Shown here: one piece after another, positions 8,731 to 16,487 of the stretch | Numbering within the stretch: the stretch's first letter is position 1 | Layout of the letters: each line of letters begins with the position of its first letter | Source: a virus | IMG/VR virus record: IMGVR_UViG_3300025168_000707 | Coordinates: 1-23,199 of that record | DNA length: 23,199 bases | Direction: 5' to 3' (one strand) | Translations under genes and position numbers: made by a program | The notes under the pieces: generated by a model | The model's input: only the letters and a program-made list of their open reading frames with translations | Told to the model about the DNA's origin: nothing | Database searches by the model: none

Positions 8731-8905
8731 CAATTAATCTCTCTAGTAAAGTTTTTATGGTAGATAATTCTTCCTTCATACTATCTATTTCAGTTTCCAT
8801 CTTGCTAATTTTATTTCTTGATTTTACTTCTTTATTGTCAACATATAAAATCGCATTCGTTGTATTATCTCGTAATATGTCAGATCTTCCTTCTATACCT
8901 CTCAT
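8720..8905 (-). CDS. Small coiled-coil protein between baseplate and fibre genes
   Basis: 61 residues from ATG 8905-8903. A TTG at 8911 would add two residues, but GAG spacing favours the ATG. Residues 33-57 form a perfect heptad series: I33, M36, I40, M43, L47, I50, L54, L57, spaced 3-4-3-4, with charged residues between. This predicts a parallel coiled coil of nearly four heptads. The first 30 residues (RSDILRDNTTNAILYVDNKE) are polar and unassigned. It starts 2 bases before the end of the DUF4815 gene at 8908 and its stop overlaps the start of the large fibre gene by 11 bases, so it is probably translationally coupled to both. No family recognised. It could be a small virion linker, a trimerisation factor, or an analogue of the T4 fibre chaperone gp57A, which is also small and helical. 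That last idea rests on position and helix only. Confidence 0.72.
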   Translation of the reverse strand: MRGIEGRSDILRDNTTNAILYVDNKEVKSRNKISKMETEIDSMKEELSTIKTLLERLIDGR

Positions 8906-8907
8906 AA

Positions 8908-11900
8908 TCAATGCTCTAATGCCACGGCTCTTAATGACTTAACTACAGGTATGTCTGATTTGTCTGAAGTGTATAGACAAATCTTAACTGCAAAGGAACT
9001 ATATTTTGAATTTATTGAAATACCATCAAGATGGAATGATTCGGTTATGACCTCTGATACTCCACCAGAATAACGTTCTGCAAATTTTCTAGAGAGTTTA
9101 TGATATGTGAAGTTATCAAAATCATCATTACTACCTCTACTCTGACCCTTTATGTATACTTCGATCTGAGTGTTTTCTGGTTTTATCATATCCACATCAA
9201 CATGGAAATCGTTTGCCGCATTATTGAAAGGTAACTCTATCCTCTTGGTTATGTACCTTACATCAGAACCCACACTTGTTCCAAATGGATTCTTATCGTC
9301 TTGTGTTCCTGTATTATTGTTTATCTCATTCTCTACATGAAGAAGATTAACGGTTGTAGTATCAAAGACCGGAGAAACGTCATCATTTGAATTTGTGAAT
9401 GTTATTGAGAAAGATCCTATACCTGTAGAATCTATCGTTTTCTCTGTAGGCAATGTTATATTAGTATTTTCATCTACTGCTGCGTTACTAAGATGTGAGT
9501 ACGTAATGCTTTTTCCTGTGCCAGATGGAGAAAGCATAAAGGTATTCAGTCTTGCAAGATGTGTCTTGTGTGATGTTCCTGTATTAGTTCCAGAAAGTGT
9601 CAACGATCTGTCAGTTCCAGTAGTGACAAACTTACATCTAGTTAAAGTAAACTTAAGATCTTTAGTGTAGTCCGGTTCTGCTATGTTTGTATTTTGAGGT
9701 CTGAACAAGCTACCACCATAAACTGGTTTTTGTATTCTCTTAGGATTGTCTCCACTAGTTAATTCAGTTTCTCCCACAGTCGCAGTATATAACTGATAGT
9801 CTGAACTGTTAGATGTAAGACATATAGCATACTCTCCTGGCTCTAAGAAAATAGGAGTAGTAAAATCAACTGACGTTTCAGTTTCTGGATATACAGTATT
9901 TACATTTACGTTATCAGGATACAATACTACTTCAGAGAACGGAACAATTGCAGATGGATGCGGATATCCATTCTTAGTTGGGCGAATCTGAACTGTTATT
10001 GGTAGATTATTATCTTTCTTTGCAAACCAAAGACGAATATTCTGCAAGAACACACCTCTAGGATTCTCCGATTCATCCACAAAGAAAGTTTGTGCCAGAG
10101 GATCAGTCCATTGGTACTGTTCGCTTGTTCTTAATGAAGATTTCCTAGTAGAAACATCAGTAGGAATTGCAGAACTATTGACTGTCTGTTTTCTCCTGAT
10201 TATTGGTCTAACAGAAGATACATTCTGATCTCTTGTTTCGTATATACCTTGTGCAAATATCGGAGTCTCTGCAATGGTGGTTGCAGTAGAGATACTATTA
10301 GTAGTGTTGTCTATAAATCGTAGAGTTCTCTTACCAGTCAAGAACTTCTTGGTTGGTATACTTAAAGTTATTCCTGAAAGTTTGCCAGTTGTGTCTGTAG
10401 TCAGGAACGAACCAGTGGTAGATCCTGATATATTAGAACTAACATCTTCGTTGTCTAAGTACGCATATACTAGTGTATCTGGTTTTAGGTTGTGAACATC
10501 TATTCCTATATCCCTAGATCTCATATAAGGAACTACACTGAGATCTATTGTCTTATCTCTAAGTGTCTTTATGATATGTTCTGGGAATTTACTGAGTGAA
10601 GGAATAAGATCTTCTGTTTTCTGTTCGATACTCTTTGTGGTTCTCTGAATAATCAAGTCCTTCTCAAAGTAGGATCTAATCGTATTCAGATTTTCATTTA
10701 CTCTTGGAATTGATAATAGATTTGTATTCTTGGTATCAGATAATTGCCGATCATCATCTTTACCTAACCAAATAGATTCCCAGTCTCGCCACTGTGTACC
10801 AAAACCTACTCGGGTATCATCATATGATGTGGCTAACCAAGCATCATTCTCACCTTCACTATTAGTTCTTACAACAGGTCTTTCTGTTGGATCATACCAA
10901 GTATCAATTGGTCTATCAAGATTAACAGCACCAACCCAGTTCGTAAGTTGATATGGGTTTACTTGTATAGTCTCGGTTGCTTTAGTTTGTTCTGCAAAAG
11001 TCAATCCAGCGGTATCATATTTTATCAATACAATTCCATCAGAGGTACGAGTAAGTCCATTTGATAGCGTAGCGTCTAAGTCATAAATATAAGATTCAAA
11101 CGAAGGTCTTAATTCCTTGTTGTGCAGATCTATTGAACACTTGTAGTCATCATTAGATACATCTCCGATACCGTGTCCGTTAAAGTCATCTACCAGAATT
11201 GCTTTCTTTTCTGCTTCAGTGCTATTTACTGAAAGCCTATTCTCAAATGATATTGAATCTATTTTAGATTCTACAGCGGATAGAGAACTCAGAATTTCTA
11301 CTCTTTCTAGCCTCTTGTCTACTTCTCCAATGTCTCTCATTGTATATCGTTTATGAGGAACAGCTTCAATGTTGATATCGTTGACATTGTGTGTGTATGC
11401 TGGATATAACAACTTATACAATGTTAATGAGTCTTCTTTATCTTCTGGGGCTTCTGGTGTTATGCTAGGAGCGCCACCGAGAATCTGGAATGAACTAGTA
11501 TCATCGTTGAAGTTTCTTTTTAGAATAACTTTGTCTATTCTTGGAACATAGTATTTGTGGGAAACTTGCAATCCATCAGAAGATCTGTCCACGGAACTTG
11601 TACCATCTCCTTCGATTTCAAATACAGGGAAACATCCTGAACTTAATTCTTCTTCTACACCAACAGTTCCTCTTTCATAGTCACGAACAGATCTAAAATC
11701 GATACATGAAGTGAGCGATGTTGTTTTTCCACTAGCTTTACTTGTATATAATGGAATATCTTCATATGCGATTTCACTTGTGTCATCTCCAACTGGATAT
11801 GAATCAACAGTCAGGAATCCAAAGTCACCGACATGCTCAAAGTAATCATAGTTTACTGTTAAACTAAAACTATACTGACCATCTTCATTCTTGTAAGAAT

Positions 11901-14079
11901 CTTCTTTTGACTTGATGAAATATAGTCGAGCAAATTCGTATGAGTAATCTCGTTGACCATCATCAAACATGAAGTCATTGATTACACTCACATTGCTATT
12001 CAATTGATCTTCTATTTTGTTTATTCTGAATACATCAGCATGTCTAAGTTCAATATATCTTCTTCCACTTTCATCTAACACAATATCAGCTTCTGTGAAC
12101 GTTTGGTTTACAGGAAGATTGCTGTCTTCTCTGCCATTTATCCTCTTAGTTTTGATACCCGATAAGTAGGACGAAGTGCCGTCATGCTTGAATGAACATG
12201 TTGTGACTAAAACATGTTCGGCTAACCAACTACCTTCTTCGCCTTCTGGTGGCGAAATTCCAACATCCAGAACTAATGAATCGGATCTTCTTGTTAAGTT
12301 ATATTCACTCGGTGGAACGAGTACGTTAGACGCAAATCCACCTCTAACCTCTTGTCTATACAACTGATAATACGCAGACTTGAAATCATCGGACAAAAGT
12401 CCATCCGATCCAACAAATTCCCAATGACTGGGATCTGGACCAGAAACATCACCCATGTTGATAGTGACGATTCCATTTTGATCTGAATTTAATGCTCCAT
12501 ATGGATTTAATTGTCCATATGTCTGACGGACTTTAACGTCAATATCAGTAATCCCTATTTCACTGGTGTTAATTCCAGTGAATATACCAGTTCCCTTGTC
12601 AACTGGGAATACTAAACTGCTTGACTCTCCATCAACAAAATTTGATCCCTGTTGAATTGTAGTCGTTGCAAAAAATCCAACATTGTTTCTAATATGATAA
12701 TGTGTGGCAGTCACCGGAACATCGGACAAACTAGAAAAGCCTTCTCTAAATTTTAAATCTTTAAAGTAGTAACGGATTTTATCATGAACACCAATATCTC
12801 CGCTATCGCTATTTCCGCTATCTAAACTATAATTGATGAATCCAACAATCTCTGCATCTGCAATCACTATACTGTTAATCCGGTCCGCCGAATTTTCTCC
12901 AGCAGCATGACGGATAGTGACCGGCATAGGTTTGACAGTTCCAAAACCATCAGCTAAATTATTACTCATTCCAGTTTGGAGACCAGTAGCATAACCTTGG
13001 AGATCCCAATAGGAGCCAAGTTCAAATGGTTTTATCTTTGACTTTTCTCTGGTTTCTGTTGTTCTTGCTTTATCTACTTCGATAAATTCTGTGGACTGAT
13101 TATCGAATTCATGTCCAAAGATGTAGGCTTTACCCGAACCAAGTCCAACCGATAGTTTACTAGCATCGGTACTTTTCGATATGGTAATTTCAAATGGATC
13201 TACGACATATGAACCTGACTCATCGTATGTCCTTCGTGCCAATGTTTTTTCTATTTCAGAATATTCACTGGTTGATCTTTGAGTTGTAACTACACCATTT
13301 GTTAATGTAGCCAGGGGAACGAAGTTATCTCGTTCTAATGTTTCGTAAAATTTAAGATCAAGACCTACTTTGTATCTGTCTGCACCCGGAGCATTCGAGT
13401 TATATGATCCCTTTGCCGGATCGGTGAGAGTCGAATCATTATTTGATCCAATATACTCTCTAGAAATATCAAAACCAAAGTGACCTGTTGGATAATCTCC
13501 TGCATCAGTGATAAATACTCTGGAACTTCCCGAGAAGGCAGGGTAATACTGAATACCACTTCTTACAAAATATCCATCAATGTAGAATATACCTTCATTT
13601 ACAGAAAATAGTTTTGATTGTCCTGAAGATGAAGGGGTGACAGTTGCAGTTCCGATTGGATAGGTAGAATCTAAACTAGAAGCAGCGGCAAGATTCGCTA
13701 AAGTTCCTCTGACAACTTGAACAAACAGTACAACAAAATTATCATCAGTCGTGGCAGACTCTGCATGAATAACCTTTGCTCTATTATCACCACTGAATAC
13801 TTCATATCCAATGAAAGATGTGAGGGGATCAGTAGTGGTAACTCGAATGAAGTCTACAGTTTGAATGGCACTTTCTGCACCATAAACCTTTGAGCCATCT
13901 CTGAATATGTGATTTCCCAACCGTTCAACTTGATTCTGTAAAATAGTTTGTAATTGAGTCAGTTCTCTTGCTTGAACTGAAAACCCAGGTCTAAAAAGAA
14001 TTTTGTGAAAATTCTTTGTTTCGTCAAAATCATCATAGTATGGATCTATGTTGAAAAGTTTTGAACTATAAGATGGCAT
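8908..14079 (-). CDS. Giant DUF4815-type baseplate/tail structural protein
   Basis: 1723 residues from ATG 14079-14077 with an AAAGGAG site 10 bases upstream. The N-terminus (residues 1-70) has the DUF4815 signature: FNIDPYYDDFDETKNFHKIL, then FRPGFSVQARELTQLQTILQ and QVERLGNHIF. Residues about 98-127 contain a short beta module (RAKVIHAES, VVLFVQVVRG). Around 910-960 is the conserved helical segment YTMRDIGEVDKRLERVEI, followed by ILVDDF and YKCSIDL. Near 1183 comes PYMRSRDIGIDVHNLKPDT with VYAYLDNEDV. At about 1325-1400 is AQTFFVDESENPRG, VFLQNIRLWFAKKD and ITVQIRPTKNGYPHP. These occur in large virion structural proteins of T4-like marine phages. It sits directly after gp8, where T4 encodes gp9 and gp10, so a role in the wedge periphery or fibre attachment is likely but inferred. 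It is unusually long. No catalytic motif is seen. Confidence 0.88.
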   Translation of the reverse strand: MPSYSSKLFNIDPYYDDFDETKNFHKILFRPGFSVQARELTQLQTILQNQVERLGNHIFRDGSKVYGAESAIQTVDFIRVTTTDPLTSFIGYEVFSGDNRAKVIHAESATTDDNFVVLFVQVVRGTLANLAAASSLDSTYPIGTATVTPSSSGQSKLFSVNEGIFYIDGYFVRSGIQYYPAFSGSSRVFITDAGDYPTGHFGFDISREYIGSNNDSTLTDPAKGSYNSNAPGADRYKVGLDLKFYETLERDNFVPLATLTNGVVTTQRSTSEYSEIEKTLARRTYDESGSYVVDPFEITISKSTDASKLSVGLGSGKAYIFGHEFDNQSTEFIEVDKARTTETREKSKIKPFELGSYWDLQGYATGLQTGMSNNLADGFGTVKPMPVTIRHAAGENSADRINSIVIADAEIVGFINYSLDSGNSDSGDIGVHDKIRYYFKDLKFREGFSSLSDVPVTATHYHIRNNVGFFATTTIQQGSNFVDGESSSLVFPVDKGTGIFTGINTSEIGITDIDVKVRQTYGQLNPYGALNSDQNGIVTINMGDVSGPDPSHWEFVGSDGLLSDDFKSAYYQLYRQEVRGGFASNVLVPPSEYNLTRRSDSLVLDVGISPPEGEEGSWLAEHVLVTTCSFKHDGTSSYLSGIKTKRINGREDSNLPVNQTFTEADIVLDESGRRYIELRHADVFRINKIEDQLNSNVSVINDFMFDDGQRDYSYEFARLYFIKSKEDSYKNEDGQYSFSLTVNYDYFEHVGDFGFLTVDSYPVGDDTSEIAYEDIPLYTSKASGKTTSLTSCIDFRSVRDYERGTVGVEEELSSGCFPVFEIEGDGTSSVDRSSDGLQVSHKYYVPRIDKVILKRNFNDDTSSFQILGGAPSITPEAPEDKEDSLTLYKLLYPAYTHNVNDINIEAVPHKRYTMRDIGEVDKRLERVEILSSLSAVESKIDSISFENRLSVNSTEAEKKAILVDDFNGHGIGDVSNDDYKCSIDLHNKELRPSFESYIYDLDATLSNGLTRTSDGIVLIKYDTAGLTFAEQTKATETIQVNPYQLTNWVGAVNLDRPIDTWYDPTERPVVRTNSEGENDAWLATSYDDTRVGFGTQWRDWESIWLGKDDDRQLSDTKNTNLLSIPRVNENLNTIRSYFEKDLIIQRTTKSIEQKTEDLIPSLSKFPEHIIKTLRDKTIDLSVVPYMRSRDIGIDVHNLKPDTLVYAYLDNEDVSSNISGSTTGSFLTTDTTGKLSGITLSIPTKKFLTGKRTLRFIDNTTNSISTATTIAETPIFAQGIYETRDQNVSSVRPIIRRKQTVNSSAIPTDVSTRKSSLRTSEQYQWTDPLAQTFFVDESENPRGVFLQNIRLWFAKKDNNLPITVQIRPTKNGYPHPSAIVPFSEVVLYPDNVNVNTVYPETETSVDFTTPIFLEPGEYAICLTSNSSDYQLYTATVGETELTSGDNPKRIQKPVYGGSLFRPQNTNIAEPDYTKDLKFTLTRCKFVTTGTDRSLTLSGTNTGTSHKTHLARLNTFMLSPSGTGKSITYSHLSNAAVDENTNITLPTEKTIDSTGIGSFSITFTNSNDDVSPVFDTTTVNLLHVENEINNNTGTQDDKNPFGTSVGSDVRYITKRIELPFNNAANDFHVDVDMIKPENTQIEVYIKGQSRGSNDDFDNFTYHKLSRKFAERYSGGVSEVITESFHLDGISINSKYSSFAVKICLYTSDKSDIPVVKSLRAVALEH

Positions 14080-14089
14080 CTATTGGTTG

Positions 14090-14096
14090 CTCCTTT
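14090..14096 (-). promoter_or_regulatory. Ribosome-binding site overlapping the gp8 stop codon
   Basis: The minus strand reads AAAGGAG, 10 bases before the ATG of the DUF4815-type gene. Its first bases are shared with the TAA stop of gp8 (14097-14095). Ribosomes terminating gp8 would sit on the site, so the two genes are probably translationally coupled. Confidence 0.6.
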
Positions 14097-16473
14097 AGAA
14101 TCCTATACGGACTCTGAATTCTTCTCGCTGTCCTATCTTTCGAGTTACAGGCCTTACGTTCTGTATGTATAATACTTGTCCGGAACCTTTAACCACATCA
14201 GGATCTCGTACGGTATCTACATTAAAATATCCCGTAGGAGATGTTATTCCCGTTCCCGTAGTATAACCACTAGCAGTGATTCCCATTCCTGTAGTAAATC
14301 CACCTATTACATTAGTAAGAAGTAGTGACCCGCTTGCACCGCCTTCTGCGACGTTCCATGATGCAACATCGGCTATGGATCGTTTTCTGTTTACAAATTG
14401 ACTTACTCTGGAATCTAACGAAAAAGTACCAGTATTGAGTGTTCCAGTAACTGGACTGACTATAAGTTCTGTAGTCATTCTGTATATCGGTTTGGGTGAT
14501 GCAGTTAAGCCAGTTAAGAATGTATTTGTCCCCGAAACAATTCTTCCTATTCTGGGATCGTTACTCATTGTAGTAAATGTTCCAGTGGTTAATCCAAAGG
14601 TGCATATCTTTTCTCCACCAGCGTCAACTAGCCCTTCATAGTTTCCACTCAAACCACCGTAAGCTGTTGCATAAGTCAATCCAGTAATGTTCCTAACGGG
14701 ATGAAGAGATCCAGAAGAGAATGGTATCGCACCTGCACCGGAAGTGGCTGCAAGTCTAACTATCAACTCTCTATTTGCACTATCCCATCCTCTAACCGTT
14801 CCCTCTGCTGTTTGACCAATAACGGAATTGTATTGATTTACTCTTTCGTACAGCGTGAAATCTCCGCTGGGACCAGGAAGACCTCCACAAGCTCCTGTCG
14901 CTCCAAACGATATCAAAATGTCTTCGTGTTCTACGCTAGGTAAAACAAATTTCTTTGTTGGGTTTGCCAGTCGAAGTGTGCCTGTAGTTTGCTCGGTATT
15001 TACACGCCAAGATAAAATCTCAGCTACGGATCTAGACTCTTCTCCGAAAACATAATCACCAGCTGGGAAAGTTGGGGGGTCAAGCAAATATTTCGGACCT
15101 GTTAAACCTGCTGGTTTTCTGATCTCTAAGTTAAATGTTTTGTTATATTCAGATCCTGCTATTCTATCTGAATTATCATTTAATATTGGATTCTTAATAA
15201 TACCAAACTGCCTGAAGTCGTTTACGTTTATAATTTGAGGTTGACCTTCAACATTATCATTCAAGATACGTATCATTATATTAGAAGCATCAAGCTCATT
15301 AATGAGATCTGAACCATGACCACCTTTAGGACCAATTTCTATAGAGGCTTCTGGGACGGGTCCGCTGACGCCTGTTCCTGAGTTGGATCCAGTTCCTGTC
15401 GGGAAAGTTGCGTAAGCAAATGTATAATTGCTACCACCTCTGATTATGTCAGCTCCAACCGCTTTTCTACTTGAATCTACATTTAATATTGCTAATGCAT
15501 CAGTACCATCACCATGTATTTCAATTTCCGGTAGAACTTTAAATTTTGTTCTTCTTCCTTCAATGTCATTTAGACCATACAAAGTATTTTCTAATGTAGA
15601 ACCTAGAGTTACTATCTTTTGTTTGGAAGTAGAATCTACTGAATAATCTGTTATCCTCTTTAAAGTCCCTACCTCTGGACCATTTCCGCTAGGAATGTAT
15701 AGCGTGTAACTATTATAGGCATCATTAGTTTCAGAAAAAGTAACATCGTCCGGATCAAACTCAAGAGTATTACCACCAGCAGAAGTTGTCTTTAAAATAT
15801 TAAAAGCCTCTGTAGTCGAAAGAGAATACTGATCAACGCTCGAAGCGGCAGTATTTCCTACAGAAATTTTATACAATTCACCATCAATAGCTTTTCTCTG
15901 TACCGTGTACTGCAATTGCTCTGTGCTATCACCGCCCTTTTGTGCAACACTAATCGGTAAATATTCTTTGGTTAAGAAATCTTTTTGATCTTCAGTCAGC
16001 GTGTACAGATATTTCCACTGATATGCTTCACCCAAAGATCCTACTACAGTGAAGATGGAAGTTCCCGTACCCGTTGGTTTTCCAGTTGATTGTCTTCCGC
16101 CATCATTAGAAATGCACTTATATACATTGCTGCCATCCACTAAAACATAGTAGTTGGCTATATTAGACACATCGTGTAAATCTGCACTATCACTATATTC
16201 AGCGAACAGCGTATCTGATTTCCAATTATGTCTTGGAACAACAAGAGATGCGTTTCTACTGTCTAGACGAATAGCAAAAAGAGAGTTCCGGTGAGCAGAA
16301 AATTGATCCTTAACCGAATCCACTACTAGGGGAGGAGTCACTTCACTTTCCCAAGGGAGACACCTACCGAAAAATACATAATAATTATCGTCCGATTCTA
16401 AATCAAAACTTTCTTTTAGACTGTTTGCAAACACAGTTCTAAACTTATTTTGTAGTGGATCTGTTAATGCCAT
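14095..16473 (-). CDS. 8: Baseplate wedge protein gp8, enlarged
   Basis: 792 residues from ATG 16473-16471, with AAGGTAA upstream. The first 190 residues follow T4 gp8: FRTVFANSLKESF, NYYVFFGRCLPWESE, then LVVPRHNWKSD, ANYYVLVDGSNVYKCISNDG and YQWKYLYTLTEDQ. These correspond to FGRSEPW, PRRDW, VYRCLD and YVWEYLFEI in T4 gp8 as I recall it. In T4, gp8 is a wedge component that contacts gp10, gp7 and gp6. T4 gp8 is 334 residues, so this version carries about 450 extra. The C-terminal half contains three similar beta segments at about 483-509 (AEILSW, GTLRLANPTKKF), 553-585 (AEGTVRGW, ELIVRLA) and 698-731 (ADVASW, GSLLLTNVIGGF). The protein ends RKIGQREEFRVRIGF. Its place between gp7-like and DUF4815 genes matches T4 order. 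The identity of the N-terminal part is secure; the function of the extension is unknown. Confidence 0.88.
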   Translation of the reverse strand: MALTDPLQNKFRTVFANSLKESFDLESDDNYYVFFGRCLPWESEVTPPLVVDSVKDQFSAHRNSLFAIRLDSRNASLVVPRHNWKSDTLFAEYSDSADLHDVSNIANYYVLVDGSNVYKCISNDGGRQSTGKPTGTGTSIFTVVGSLGEAYQWKYLYTLTEDQKDFLTKEYLPISVAQKGGDSTEQLQYTVQRKAIDGELYKISVGNTAASSVDQYSLSTTEAFNILKTTSAGGNTLEFDPDDVTFSETNDAYNSYTLYIPSGNGPEVGTLKRITDYSVDSTSKQKIVTLGSTLENTLYGLNDIEGRRTKFKVLPEIEIHGDGTDALAILNVDSSRKAVGADIIRGGSNYTFAYATFPTGTGSNSGTGVSGPVPEASIEIGPKGGHGSDLINELDASNIMIRILNDNVEGQPQIINVNDFRQFGIIKNPILNDNSDRIAGSEYNKTFNLEIRKPAGLTGPKYLLDPPTFPAGDYVFGEESRSVAEILSWRVNTEQTTGTLRLANPTKKFVLPSVEHEDILISFGATGACGGLPGPSGDFTLYERVNQYNSVIGQTAEGTVRGWDSANRELIVRLAATSGAGAIPFSSGSLHPVRNITGLTYATAYGGLSGNYEGLVDAGGEKICTFGLTTGTFTTMSNDPRIGRIVSGTNTFLTGLTASPKPIYRMTTELIVSPVTGTLNTGTFSLDSRVSQFVNRKRSIADVASWNVAEGGASGSLLLTNVIGGFTTGMGITASGYTTGTGITSPTGYFNVDTVRDPDVVKGSGQVLYIQNVRPVTRKIGQREEFRVRIGF

Positions 16474-16487
16474 CTATTTACCTTAAA

